Assembly (NCBI RefSeq): GCF_003966155.1 | Contig: NZ_RXNS01000001.1 | Location: 1 to 64,000 of the forward strand | Length of the DNA: 64,000 nucleotides | Reading direction: 5' to 3' | DNA from: Halomonas nitroreducens | Lineage (GTDB): Bacteria; Pseudomonadota; Gammaproteobacteria; Pseudomonadales; Halomonadaceae | Shown: positions 34,481-42,606 of the stretch, piece by piece | Layout: each line of letters starts with the position of its first letter | Numbering within the stretch: position 1 is the stretch's first letter | The notes under the pieces: model-generated | Told to the model about the DNA's origin: nothing | Databases searched by the model: none | Seen by the model: the letters and a program-made list of their open reading frames with translations, nothing else | Position numbers and translations under genes: made by a program

Positions 34481-34972
34481 TCACCCCAGCGCGAAGGGCA
34501 CCTCGCCGGCTTCGTGGGCCAGCAGCCACTGCTTGCGGCCGATGCCGCCGGCATAGCCGGTGAGCCGACCGTCGCTGCCGATCACCCGGTGGCAGGGCAC
34601 CACGATGGCCAGCGGGTTCTTGCCGTTGGCTGCCCCCACGGCGCGCTGGCCGCCCTTGCAGCGCAGCTGTTCGGCGATCTCGGCGTAGCATCGGGTCTCG
34701 CCGAAGGGGATGGTCTCGAGCGCCTGCCAGACGCGGCGCTGGAAGTCGGTGCCCTCGGGCGTCAGCGGCAGGTCGAAGGCCTGGCGCGTGCCGGCGAAGT
34801 ACTCGGCGAGCTGGCTGCGGGCGCGCTCGGTGAGCGCGTTGGGACGGGCCGGTTCGTCTTCTTCCATGACGAAGACGACCTCGGTGAGGCCGGTTGCCGT
34901 GGCCCGCAGGCGGATCAGGCCAAGGGCGCCGGTCTCCGGCGGTTGATAGTAGTCCAGGGCCTCGTCAGTCAT
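34481..34972 (-). CDS. ogt: Methylated-DNA--protein-cysteine S-methyltransferase (Ogt)
   Basis: A suicide enzyme that moves O6-alkyl groups from guanine to its own cysteine. The frame encodes 163 aa. The active site is VVPCHRVIGSDG (Cys near 128), preceded by the GxxxAxG-type segment RAVGAANGKNP and the DNA-binding helix FQRRVWQALETIPFGETRCY. Its start lies 18 nt after the stop of the ada-alkA gene on the same strand, so both are probably one mRNA. The pairing gives direct reversal plus base excision, with the Ada part as the likely sensor and activator. Confidence 0.92.
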   Translation of the reverse strand: MTDEALDYYQPPETGALGLIRLRATATGLTEVVFVMEEDEPARPNALTERARSQLAEYFAGTRQAFDLPLTPEGTDFQRRVWQALETIPFGETRCYAEIAEQLRCKGGQRAVGAANGKNPLAIVVPCHRVIGSDGRLTGYAGGIGRKQWLLAHEAGEVPFALG

Positions 34973-34990
34973 CGGCTTGCTCCTTGGTTC

Positions 34991-36355
34991 TCAGGATTCT
35001 TGCGACCAGAGTTGCAGGGTCAGGTAGCTGCGCCAGGGCGAGGCGCTTGCCGGGTCGGCGCCGTCGAGCCTCGGCAGCGCCCGGCGCAGGCCGGCATCGC
35101 CGGCCAGCCAGATATCCGGGTGGCCGGTGCCGCGCAGCGCCGCGTAGTTCGCCGTCCATGGGCCGATGCCCTTGAGCGCCGTCCAGGCGGCCGGGTCGTC
35201 GCTCGCGTCGCCACCAGCGTACCAGGCCGCGAAGCGGCGCAGGGTCTCGCGGCGCGCCCCGGGCATGGCGAGGAAGGCCAGGTCGCTGTCGGCAACGGCG
35301 GCGGGGGTGGGGAAGTGGCGGCAGCCGTCGCCGGCCGGCTCGCCGAGCGCCGCCACCAGTTCGGTGACCAGCCGGCGGGCGGCGACGATGGACACCTGCT
35401 GGCCGAGGATGGCGCGCATGCCGGCCTCGAAGGGCGACCAGACGCCGGGCAGGCGCAGCCCCTCGACCAGCGCGAGGCCGGGCAGGGCGCGCGTCAGGTG
35501 GGCCTCGATGGTGGCGGTGTCGGCGTCCAGGTCGAGCACCCGGCGGATGCACCGCACCACCGGAGCCAGCGCCTTCAGGTCGTCGAGCTCGAGGCGCACC
35601 CGGAAGGCCTGGCGGCCGGGGACGTGCTCGGCGGTGAAGCGGCCCGTCGTCTCCCCCCAGCGGATGCAGCGGCCGTAGTGCCGCTTGCCGACCCACTCCA
35701 GGCCCTCGATGGCGCGGCTGGCATGGAAGTCGCGCAGCCTCTTCCAGGCATAGGGCGGGCGATAGGCCAGGTGGAGCGTCAGGCCCTCGCCGGCCTCCCC
35801 GGCGCGACGGCGCAGGTCCCGGGGCGCCAGGCCGATGCGGCTGCGGAAGGCGTCGTTGAAGCGGCGCAGGCTGCGAAAGCCGCTCGCGTAGGCGATGTCG
35901 GTGACCGGCAGCGTCGTCTGGTGCAGCAGCTGCTTGGCGAACAGGCACTGGCGGTGCTGGGCGTAGGCCTTGGGCGAGACGCCGATGCGTTGCTGGAACA
36001 GCCGGCGCAGGTAGCGCTCGCCGATGCCCAGCCGGTCGCATAGCGCGGCCAGCGAGTCGTCGCGCAGGGCGCCCTCGTCGATCAGCCGCAGGGCGCGCTC
36101 CAGCGTCGTGTGGGTGCCGCGCCAGGCCGGCGAATCCGGCGCGCTGTCCGGCCGGCAGCGCAGGCAGGGGCGATAGCCGGCCTCGGCGGCGGCCAGGGCA
36201 CTGGGGAAGTAGCGCACGTTGTGCTCATGGGGCGGCGTCGCCGGGCACACCGGCCGGCAGTAGATGCCGGTGGTGGTCACCGCGACGAAGAAACGGCCGT
36301 CGAAGCGGGCATCCCGGGCCAGGCGGGCCTGGCGGCACTGGGCGGCATCCAGCAT
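34991..36355 (-). CDS. Ada-type sensor/AraC activator fused to AlkA 3-methyladenine DNA glycosylase
   Basis: A 454-aa fusion. Residues ~1-75 are the Ada zinc domain with four cysteines (GIYCRPVCP and YRPCLRCRPD); its Zn-bound Cys accepts methyl groups from phosphotriesters. Residues ~85-185 are an AraC-type DNA-binding domain (TDIAYASGFRSLRRFNDAF). Residues ~200-454 are AlkA: the N-terminal AlkA domain, then the helix-hairpin-helix LKGIGPWTANYA and the catalytic Asp in WLAGDAGLRRA. The C-terminal methyltransferase of E. coli Ada is absent; the separate ogt gene downstream supplies it. Methylated N-Ada probably activates this operon, as in the adaptive response. The start at 36355 is supported by the conserved N-terminus. 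Confidence 0.9.
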   Translation of the reverse strand: MLDAAQCRQARLARDARFDGRFFVAVTTTGIYCRPVCPATPPHEHNVRYFPSALAAAEAGYRPCLRCRPDSAPDSPAWRGTHTTLERALRLIDEGALRDDSLAALCDRLGIGERYLRRLFQQRIGVSPKAYAQHRQCLFAKQLLHQTTLPVTDIAYASGFRSLRRFNDAFRSRIGLAPRDLRRRAGEAGEGLTLHLAYRPPYAWKRLRDFHASRAIEGLEWVGKRHYGRCIRWGETTGRFTAEHVPGRQAFRVRLELDDLKALAPVVRCIRRVLDLDADTATIEAHLTRALPGLALVEGLRLPGVWSPFEAGMRAILGQQVSIVAARRLVTELVAALGEPAGDGCRHFPTPAAVADSDLAFLAMPGARRETLRRFAAWYAGGDASDDPAAWTALKGIGPWTANYAALRGTGHPDIWLAGDAGLRRALPRLDGADPASASPWRSYLTLQLWSQES

Positions 36356-36457
36356 GGCGACGATCCTCGGCGTGGGTGTCTGCCTCCCAGTGTATCGCCT
36401 GGGACGGCGCCGACTAGCCGGAATCGGACCCCGAGAAGCGCAGGCCCCGGACCATCC

Positions 36458-37468
36458 TCAGCAGCCTGCCCGGCGCCGGGTCTCGCTGGGCGTCTCGCCG
36501 AAGACCTGGCGATAACGCTGGCTGAAACGCCCCATATGGGCGAAGCCCCAGCGCATGGCCGTCTCGGTGACCGAGGCGTTGCCGTCGTCCGTCTGCAGCG
36601 CCGTCCTGACCCGCTGCAGGCGCACCAGGCGAAGGTATTCCATCGGGCTCTGCTGCCGGAAGTCACGAAACCCGGCATACAGCGTCCGCAGGCTGACGCC
36701 GGCGACCTCGGCCAGCAATGCTGGCGTCAGCGGTTCCTCGGCATGCGCCTCGATGTACTCCTCGACCCGCTTGACGTGACGTGGCGCCAGGCGTCGCTCG
36801 CCCTGCTGCATGGCTTCGGCGTAGTTGTGGGGCTGGATCGCCAGCAGGGTGCCGATGACCAGCTGCTCGAGTTGCGGGGCGATCAGAGGTTGGCCGGGGG
36901 CGCCGGGCGATGCCCTGAGCAGCCGGGCCAGGTAGGCGACGAGGTGAAACCAGTTCGGGTCGTCCCGCCAGCGCAGCGCCGGCTGGAAGCACAGCGGCTC
37001 GCGCAGCGGGCGGCCGAGCTGGCGGCTGCAGGCCAGCTCCAGGGCCTCGCGCTCGATGCGCAGCATCAGCTGGTCGCAGTCACCGCTCCAGCGCATCTCC
37101 AGTCGTTCCGTCGGGTTGAGCACCGAAGCCAAGGTCTCGTCCGAGGCGATGCAATGCCGGTCGCAGCGGATCTCGGCCTGCCCACAGACCGGCATCTGGA
37201 TCAGGTAGAAGCGCTCCAGCCGCTCGGGGTCGATGCGGACCTCGCGGCCGTAGGTCAGTCGGTTGAACGAGACCTTGCCCAGGCCCACGGAGTGCAGCCG
37301 GGCCCTCAAGGCGCCATCGCCGCGCGGGGTGTCCAGCCGGTGCGGCTTGAAGACGCTCGAGACGTTCTCCTGGACCTCCTCCAGGGCCTCGGAGCTGAAG
37401 ACCAGCCGGCGGTCGTCTTCCAGCAGGGCCGACCGCAGCCAGCCGGGGGAACGGTCTTCCGGTGTCAT
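36458..37468 (-). CDS. iifR: AraC/XylS-family activator of the indole (iif) genes
   Basis: A 336-aa AraC-type regulator: an N-terminal ligand-sensing domain (~40-200) and a C-terminal double helix-turn-helix (~235-335) with VAGVSLRTLYAGFRDF and the second recognition helix ending MGRFSQRYRQVFGETPSET. It is divergent from iifA with a 216-bp shared region, the expected place for an activator of indole degradation. The start at 37468 has AAGGGAG upstream; the same frame stays open far upstream but that part is antisense to iifA. Its leader contains CAACAACAACAA next to the ribosome site. It shares an IQPHNY motif with the antR product, so the two may come from one duplication. The symbol is assigned by position. 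Confidence 0.75.
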   Translation of the reverse strand: MTPEDRSPGWLRSALLEDDRRLVFSSEALEEVQENVSSVFKPHRLDTPRGDGALRARLHSVGLGKVSFNRLTYGREVRIDPERLERFYLIQMPVCGQAEIRCDRHCIASDETLASVLNPTERLEMRWSGDCDQLMLRIEREALELACSRQLGRPLREPLCFQPALRWRDDPNWFHLVAYLARLLRASPGAPGQPLIAPQLEQLVIGTLLAIQPHNYAEAMQQGERRLAPRHVKRVEEYIEAHAEEPLTPALLAEVAGVSLRTLYAGFRDFRQQSPMEYLRLVRLQRVRTALQTDDGNASVTETAMRWGFAHMGRFSQRYRQVFGETPSETRRRAGC

Positions 37469-37479
37469 GGGGCTCTCCC

Positions 37480-37491
37480 TTGTTGTTGTTG
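37480..37491 (-). promoter_or_regulatory. CAACAACAACAA tract in the iifR leader (possible Hfq/Crc site)
   Basis: On the mRNA strand the tract lies 11 nt before the iifR ATG and abuts the AAGGGAG ribosome site. It fits the AAnAAnAA pattern bound by Hfq/Crc in pseudomonads, which blocks translation of catabolic genes when preferred carbon is present. The link is inferred. Confidence 0.5.
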
Positions 37492-37660
37492 TCATCCGCC
37501 CGGTCAGGCCGGGTCGTATCGCAGGGGTGTGGCCAGTATACGGCCCCATTTTCTTGATCCGGGCCCTGGTAATGCACTTTCTGCACGGAACGGATAGCCG
37601 CTGCAGTGCCCGGCTCGTGCCGCCCCGGAGGCCCTGCATAAGGTGAACCTCGTCAATTCC

Positions 37661-37668
37661 AACAACAA
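37661..37668 (+). promoter_or_regulatory. AACAACAA tract in the iifA leader (possible Hfq/Crc site)
   Basis: The tract lies 3 nt before the GGGGAGG ribosome site of iifA. It has the same AAnAAnAA pattern as the sites before iifR, iifC and the outer-membrane gene. Confidence 0.5.
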
Positions 37669-37684
37669 CCGGGGAGGCATGATC

Positions 37685-38908
37685 ATGGGCACGACCATCG
37701 AGATCCAGGCAGTGGATGGCAGCGGCACTTTCAGCGGGTATCTTGCGGTGCCCGCGGCGGGCAGCGGGCCGGGCATCGTGCTGCTGCAGGAGATCTTCGG
37801 CGTCAACGCCACCATCCGCGAGATCGCCGACTACTACGCGGAGGAGGGCTATGTGGTGCTGGCTCCGGACCTGTTCTGGCGCCAGGAGCCGGGGGTGGAG
37901 CTGGGCTATGCCCCCGAGGACTGGCAGAAGGCCTTCGGCTTCTACCAGGGCTTCGACCAGGACCTGGGCGTGGCGGATATCGGCGCAGCCATCGAGGCGC
38001 TGCGGGCCCGCCCCGAGTGCCACGGCCCGGTCGGTGCACTGGGCTTCTGCCTCGGCGCCCGGCTGGCCTACCTCACCGCCTGCCGCTGTGACGTGGCGGC
38101 CGCGGTGGGCTACTACGGCATGGGCATCGAGAACCACCTGGACGAGGCGGAGCATATCGGGGGCCGGCTGGTGCTGCACTTCGCCGGAAACGACGAGTAC
38201 TGCCCGGCGGCGGCGCGCCAGGACATCCAGGCCACCCTGGAGGGTCGCGACAACATCGAGCTGTATCTCTATCCTGACGTGGATCACGCCTTCGCTCGGC
38301 CGGGCTCCGAGCACTACCACAAGCCGTCGGCGCTGATGGCGCACCAGCGCTCCGTGGCGGCCTTCCGCAAGGCCATGGGACCCCGCTACGACCTCTCCGC
38401 ATTGTGGGACAAGCACTGCGAGTACGAGTTTTCCACCCGTAACGTCGACGACACCATGGCCACCATGGTCGCCGAGCCCTACGTCAATCATATCCCGACC
38501 CTCACCGGCGGCGTCGGCTATCGGGACCTGTACCGCTTCTACAAGCACCACTTCGTCGACAGCAATCCGGACGATACCCGGCTGATTCCCATCTCGCGGA
38601 CCATCGGCGAGACGCAGATCGTCGACGAGCTGCTGTTCTGCTTCACCCATGACCGCGAGATCGACTGGCTGCTGCCGGGCATCGCCCCGACCGGCAAGTA
38701 CGTCGAGATCCCCCTGGTGGCCATCGTCAAGTTCCGCGGCGACAAGCTCTATCACGAGCACATCTACTGGGATCAGGCCTCGGTGCTGGTGCAGATCGGG
38801 GTGCTCGATCCCGAGGGACTGCCGGTGGCCGGCCATGCGACCGCCGCCAAGCTGCTGGACGAGACGCTGCCGTCCAACGAGCTCATGGCCAAGTGGGCCG
38901 AGCGCTGA
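37685..38908 (+). CDS. iifA: IifA: cofactor-independent oxygenase of indole degradation (dienelactone-hydrolase fold plus SnoaL-like domain)
   Basis: In the described Acinetobacter iif pathway IifA forms anthranilate from the oxidised indole intermediate, working like a cofactor-independent oxygenase. The protein is 407 aa. Residues ~1-235 are an alpha/beta hydrolase of the dienelactone-hydrolase type, with nucleophile GFCLGARLAYL (Cys ~122), Asp in AGNDEYCP (~169) and His in DVDHAF (~200). Residues ~240-407 form a SnoaL/NTF2-like cone domain (YVNHIPTLTGGVGYRDLYRF, ending DETLPSNELMAKWAER). The start at 37685 is chosen because GGAGG is 7 nt upstream; the ATG at 37679 is too close to it. First gene of iifABCD, divergent from iifR. 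Assignment rests on the matching gene set and order. Confidence 0.8.
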   Translation: MGTTIEIQAVDGSGTFSGYLAVPAAGSGPGIVLLQEIFGVNATIREIADYYAEEGYVVLAPDLFWRQEPGVELGYAPEDWQKAFGFYQGFDQDLGVADIGAAIEALRARPECHGPVGALGFCLGARLAYLTACRCDVAAAVGYYGMGIENHLDEAEHIGGRLVLHFAGNDEYCPAAARQDIQATLEGRDNIELYLYPDVDHAFARPGSEHYHKPSALMAHQRSVAAFRKAMGPRYDLSALWDKHCEYEFSTRNVDDTMATMVAEPYVNHIPTLTGGVGYRDLYRFYKHHFVDSNPDDTRLIPISRTIGETQIVDELLFCFTHDREIDWLLPGIAPTGKYVEIPLVAIVKFRGDKLYHEHIYWDQASVLVQIGVLDPEGLPVAGHATAAKLLDETLPSNELMAKWAER

Positions 38909-38925
38909 ACGGGGAGGAAACCGAG

Positions 38926-39714
38926 ATGGAAGACTTTCACGCACGCACCGTGATCATCACCGGCGGCGCCACCCTGATCGGCCAAGCCGTGGCCGAGGCC
39001 TTCGTCGCCGCCGGGGCCGGCGTCGCCATCCTGGATATCGATGCCGAGGCCGGCGCCGCCCTGGCGGACCGCCTGGGGCCCGGGGCCTGCTTCCTGGCCA
39101 CCGACATCACCGACGATGCCCGGCTGCAGGAGGCCGTCGAGGCGGTCGAGGCGCGCTTCGGCGGCATCGATGCCCTGATCAACCTGGCCTGTAGCTATCA
39201 GGACGAGGGGGTCGCCTCCTCGCGCGCCGATTGGTTACAGGCCCTCGACATCAACCTCGTCAGCGCCGTGATGGCGTCCAAGGCCGTGCTGCCGGCGATG
39301 CGGCGGCGAGGGGGCGGCGCCATCGTCAACTTCAGCAGCATCTCGGCCCAGGCCGCCCAGACAGGGCGCTGGCTGTATCCGGCCAGCAAGGCCGCCATCC
39401 GCCAGCTGACCCGCAGCATGGCCCTGGACTTCGCCGAGGAGGGCATCCGCGTCAACGCGGTCTCCCCGGGCTGGACCTGGTCGCGGCTGATCGAAGAGGT
39501 CAGCGGCGGCGACCGCGAGCGCACCGACCGAGTGGCCGCGGACTTCCACATGCTCGGCCGTGCCGGCGACCCGGAGGAGGTCGCCCAGGTGGTGCTCTTC
39601 TTGTGCTCGGAGCGCGCCAGCTTCGTCACTGGCGCCGACTACGCCGTCGACGGCGGCTACTCGGCCCTGGGGCCAGAGCAGCGCGTGCCGGCGATTCCCC
39701 GGCTGGCCGGCTGA
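38926..39714 (+). CDS. iifB: IifB: short-chain dehydrogenase of indole degradation
   Basis: A short-chain dehydrogenase/reductase, 262 aa. In the iif pathway this enzyme oxidises the dihydroxylated indole intermediate, which also prevents indigo formation. The cofactor-binding TGGATLIGQAVAE (a TGxxxGxG variant with Leu-Ile) is at residues ~9-22, the catalytic Ser is in NFSSISAQ (~140), and YPASK (~155) carries Tyr and Lys. DGGYSALGP near the end matches the usual C-terminal SDR motif. GGGGAGGAAA lies before the ATG at 38926; the longer frame from 38893 overlaps iifA and has no better site. It follows iifA by 17 nt. Confidence 0.82.
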   Translation: MEDFHARTVIITGGATLIGQAVAEAFVAAGAGVAILDIDAEAGAALADRLGPGACFLATDITDDARLQEAVEAVEARFGGIDALINLACSYQDEGVASSRADWLQALDINLVSAVMASKAVLPAMRRRGGGAIVNFSSISAQAAQTGRWLYPASKAAIRQLTRSMALDFAEEGIRVNAVSPGWTWSRLIEEVSGGDRERTDRVAADFHMLGRAGDPEEVAQVVLFLCSERASFVTGADYAVDGGYSALGPEQRVPAIPRLAG

Positions 39715-39741
39715 GACTGGCCTCCGCCAGCCCACGGCTGG

Positions 39742-39752
39742 AACAACAACAA
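39742..39752 (+). promoter_or_regulatory. AACAACAACAA tract in the iifC leader
   Basis: The tract lies 18 nt before the iifC start and is followed by a GATCG element also found after the tract before the outer-membrane gene (41574-41585). This suggests a shared post-transcriptional signal; the same AAnAAnAA pattern recurs at four leaders in this cluster. Confidence 0.5.
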
Positions 39753-39770
39753 TCGATCGTGGAGATGATC

Positions 39771-41012
39771 ATGACCCGACGCATTGCCATCGTAGGGGCC
39801 GGCCAGTCCGGTCTGCAGACCGGGATCGGCCTGCTCAAGCACGGCTACCAGGTGACCCTGCTGTCCAACCGCACCGCGGAGCAGATTCGCGGCGGGCGGG
39901 TGATGTCGAGCCAGTGCATGTTCGATCGGGCGCTGCAGACCGAGCGTGACCTGGGGCTGAATTTCTGGGAGCAGGACTGCCCGCTGGTCGAGGGGATCGG
40001 CATGACGGTGCCCGATCCCGACCGGCAAGGGGCCAAGGCGATCGACTGGGCCGCGCGTCTCGATCGCCCGGCGCAATCGGTCGACCAGCGCCTCAAGATG
40101 CCGGTGTGGATGGACGAATTCGAACGGCTCGGCGGCGAGCTGGTGATCCGGGATGCCGGCATCGATGACCTGGAGGAGCTGGCCGCTTCCCATGATCTGG
40201 TGCTGGTGGCCGCCGGCAAGGGCGACATCGTGCGCCTGTTCGAGCGCGACGCCCAGCGCTCGCGTTTCGACAAGCCCCAGCGGGCCCTGGCGCTGACCTA
40301 TGTGCAGGGCATGGCGCCGCGTGAGCCCTTCTCACGGGTGGCCTTCAACCTGATCCCCGGCGTCGGCGAGTACTTCGCCTTCCCGGCCCTGACGCTGAAC
40401 GGTCCCTGCGAGATCATGGTGTTCGAGGGAATCCCCGGCGGCCCCCTGGACTGCTGGCAGGGCGTCTCGACTCCCGAGCAGCACCTGGCCAGGAGCCTCG
40501 AGCTGCTGCGTACCTTCGCGCCCTGGGAGGCCGAGCGCTGCCAGGACGTCCAGCTCACCGACGACCAGGGCATCCTCGCCGGGCGCTTCCCGCCGACCGT
40601 GCGCCAGCCGGTCGCGACCCTGCCCTCCGGGCGTCGGGTCCTGGGCATCGCCGATGCGCTGGTGGTCAATGACCCGATCACCGGCCAGGGCTCCAACAAC
40701 GGCGCCAAGTGCAGCCGCATCTACCTGGACGCCATCCTGGCTCGTGGGGAGCAAGCCTTCGATGCCGACTGGATGCGCGCCACCTTCGAGGCGTACTGGC
40801 GCTATGCCAAGGACGTGGTGAGCTGGACCAACAGCCTGCTGCTGCCCCCCGAGGAGCACATCCTCAACCTGCTCGGCGCGGCCCAGCAATCCCCCTCCCT
40901 GGCCACGGTGCTCGCCAACGGCTTCGACAATCCGCCCGATTACCACCCCTGGTGGCTGGATGCCCGGGCCTGCAATCACTTCGTCAACGACCACATGAAG
41001 AAGGGGGCCTGA
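39771..41012 (+). CDS. iifC: IifC: StyA-like flavoprotein monooxygenase (indole epoxidase)
   Basis: The oxygenase half of a two-component flavin-dependent system; it uses reduced FAD from IifD to add oxygen across the 2,3 bond of indole. The protein is 413 aa, the same size as styrene monooxygenase StyA. The FAD-binding motif is RIAIVGAGQSGLQTGIGL (residues 4-21), VLVAAGKGDIV lies near 145, and NDPITGQGSNNGAKCS near 305 is the group-E monooxygenase motif. Of two nearby ATGs, the one at 39771 is preferred because GGAG is 6 nt upstream. It is separated from iifD by only one nucleotide, as expected for partners needed together. Confidence 0.85.
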   Translation: MTRRIAIVGAGQSGLQTGIGLLKHGYQVTLLSNRTAEQIRGGRVMSSQCMFDRALQTERDLGLNFWEQDCPLVEGIGMTVPDPDRQGAKAIDWAARLDRPAQSVDQRLKMPVWMDEFERLGGELVIRDAGIDDLEELAASHDLVLVAAGKGDIVRLFERDAQRSRFDKPQRALALTYVQGMAPREPFSRVAFNLIPGVGEYFAFPALTLNGPCEIMVFEGIPGGPLDCWQGVSTPEQHLARSLELLRTFAPWEAERCQDVQLTDDQGILAGRFPPTVRQPVATLPSGRRVLGIADALVVNDPITGQGSNNGAKCSRIYLDAILARGEQAFDADWMRATFEAYWRYAKDVVSWTNSLLLPPEEHILNLLGAAQQSPSLATVLANGFDNPPDYHPWWLDARACNHFVNDHMKKGA

Positions 41013-41013
41013 C

Positions 41014-41538
41014 ATGACGACCCTGACGGCTTCGCAGCGCACTAACGAGATGCCCGCGCCGGAGGCAATCGATGGTCGCGCCCTGCGTGACACCCTGGGC
41101 CGCTTCGCCACCGGCGTGACGATCGTCACCGCCCGGACCGAGGACGGCGCACCGGTGGGCATCACCGCCAACTCCTTCTCCTCGTTGTCGCTGGATCCGC
41201 CGCTGATCCTCTGGAGCCTGGCACTCAAGTCCCCCAGCCTGGCGGCCTTCGCCGAGGGACGTGCCTTCGCGGTCAACATCCTCGGCCATCACCAGGATGC
41301 CCTGGCCATGCAGTTCGCCCGTCCGTCGGACGACAAGTTCGAGGGAGTGGCCCAACGCGACAATGCAGCGGGGGTGCCGCTGCTGGAGGGAGCGCTGGCG
41401 CGCCTCGAATGTCGTGTGGAGTTCACTCGCGTTGCCGGGGATCACCTGCTCATCGTCGGCCGTGTGCAGGCCTTCGCGACCGAGGAAGGGGAGCCCCTGC
41501 TGTTCTACCAGGGTGGCTTCCAGCGCCTGAGTGCCTGA
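41014..41538 (+). CDS. iifD: IifD: StyB-like flavin reductase
   Basis: Supplies reduced flavin from NAD(P)H to IifC. The protein is 174 aa with the flavin-reductase-like FMN/FAD-binding split barrel: LGRFATGVTIVT at ~29-40, GITANSFSSLSLDPPLILW at ~49-67, and a C-terminal block ending LLFYQGGFQRL. AAGGGGG precedes the ATG, and the gene starts one nucleotide after the iifC stop. A close StyB relative would be expected to reduce FAD with NADH; this is family knowledge, not shown here. Confidence 0.88.
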   Translation: MTTLTASQRTNEMPAPEAIDGRALRDTLGRFATGVTIVTARTEDGAPVGITANSFSSLSLDPPLILWSLALKSPSLAAFAEGRAFAVNILGHHQDALAMQFARPSDDKFEGVAQRDNAAGVPLLEGALARLECRVEFTRVAGDHLLIVGRVQAFATEEGEPLLFYQGGFQRLSA

Positions 41539-41573
41539 GCACACCGGGCTCCGCCACGTCGGAGCCCGCATCC

Positions 41574-41585
41574 AACAACAACAAC
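41574..41585 (+). promoter_or_regulatory. AACAACAACAAC tract before the outer-membrane gene
   Basis: Twelve nucleotides of CAA repeats are followed by GATCG, 15 nt before the start codon. This is the fourth such leader in the cluster and the longest. A candidate Hfq/Crc or other translational control site. Confidence 0.5.
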
Positions 41586-41600
41586 GATCGGACAATCCTC

Positions 41601-42467
41601 ATGACGCATTATCAGAAAGGCGCAGCGGCTGGCATTGCCGGACTGGCGATGGCGCTGGCCTCCAGCGCGCAGGCGACCGAGGGGGGCGGCTCGAGCTACC
41701 CCATGGGCGCGGAGAACTACATGATGGGGGCCCTGCCGCCGCCGGGGCTCTATTCGCTGCTCTATGCCAACCATTATGCCGCCGACGACTTTCGGGACGA
41801 CGACGGCGACAGCCTGCCAGTGGACTTCCGCCTGCGCGCCGACGTGCTGGCGCCACGGCTACTCTGGGTAACCGAGCGCCGTCTGCTGGGCGGCCAGCTG
41901 GCCTTCGCTGCGCTGCTGCCGCTGGTGGACCTGGACGTCTCGCTCAACGGCATGCACGACAGTGACCGGGGCCTCGGCGATATCGATCTCACCGCGGCCC
42001 TGGCCTACCATCACAGTCCCACCCTGCACAGTGCCGTCGGCGTCGACGTGATCGCCCCCACGGGCAGCTTCGAGGCCGGGGAGCTGGCCAATATCGGCCG
42101 CAACTACTGGACGGTGCAGGGCGTGTATGCGGCCTCGCGGGTCGACCCGGCCGGCCTCAACTGGGACATCAAGTTGATGTATGACTACAACTTCGAGAAC
42201 GAGGACACCGACTATCGCTCCGGCCAGGAGCTGCACGCCGATTATGCCCTCGGCTACGGCGTCCATCCGAACTGGGTCGTCGGTATCGGCGGCTATGCCT
42301 ACAAGCAGATCACCGGTGACCGGCTCAACGGCGTGGATATCGGCAACGAGGGGCAGGCCTTCTCCATCGGCCCGTCCATCAAGTGGGATGCCGGCGATGG
42401 CGCCTTCGTGGCGCTGAAGTACGAGCGGGAGTTCTTCGTCGAGAACCGGCCGGACGGCGACGCCTAG
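41601..42467 (+). CDS. Outer-membrane protein of the phenol meta-pathway (MetA_deg/SphA-like) family
   Basis: A beta-barrel outer-membrane protein proposed to admit hydrophobic or aromatic compounds; family members often sit in aromatic degradation clusters. It is 288 aa. A signal peptide ends ALASSAQA (~residue 25), and the mature start TEGGGSSYPMGAENYMMG is a hallmark of the family. Alternating strands and a C-terminal run ending KYEREFFVENRPDGDA fit a barrel. It is the last gene of the iif transcription unit, 62 nt after iifD, and is followed by a bidirectional terminator. It probably helps indole or related compounds across the outer membrane. Confidence 0.82.
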   Translation: MTHYQKGAAAGIAGLAMALASSAQATEGGGSSYPMGAENYMMGALPPPGLYSLLYANHYAADDFRDDDGDSLPVDFRLRADVLAPRLLWVTERRLLGGQLAFAALLPLVDLDVSLNGMHDSDRGLGDIDLTAALAYHHSPTLHSAVGVDVIAPTGSFEAGELANIGRNYWTVQGVYAASRVDPAGLNWDIKLMYDYNFENEDTDYRSGQELHADYALGYGVHPNWVVGIGGYAYKQITGDRLNGVDIGNEGQAFSIGPSIKWDAGDGAFVALKYEREFFVENRPDGDA

Positions 42468-42520
42468 TGGATCAAGGCTGCCTGGCCGCTTTAGGCCGGC
42501 ATCGTAGAAGACATCGAAAA

Positions 42521-42551
42521 GGGCACGGGCCATCGCTGATGGTCCGTGCCC
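42521..42551. terminator. Bidirectional terminator between the outer-membrane gene and antR
   Basis: A 14-bp stem (42521-42534 with 42538-42551, one G-T wobble) and a 3-nt loop. TTTCC follows on the plus strand and TTTTC on the minus strand, so it can end both converging transcripts. The 138 bp between the two genes hold nothing else. Confidence 0.8.
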
Positions 42552-42606
42552 TTTCCGTTGGATGGCCGGGTGCGGCGCCTCCCTCGGAGGCGCCTTCGAT
42601 AGGCCC

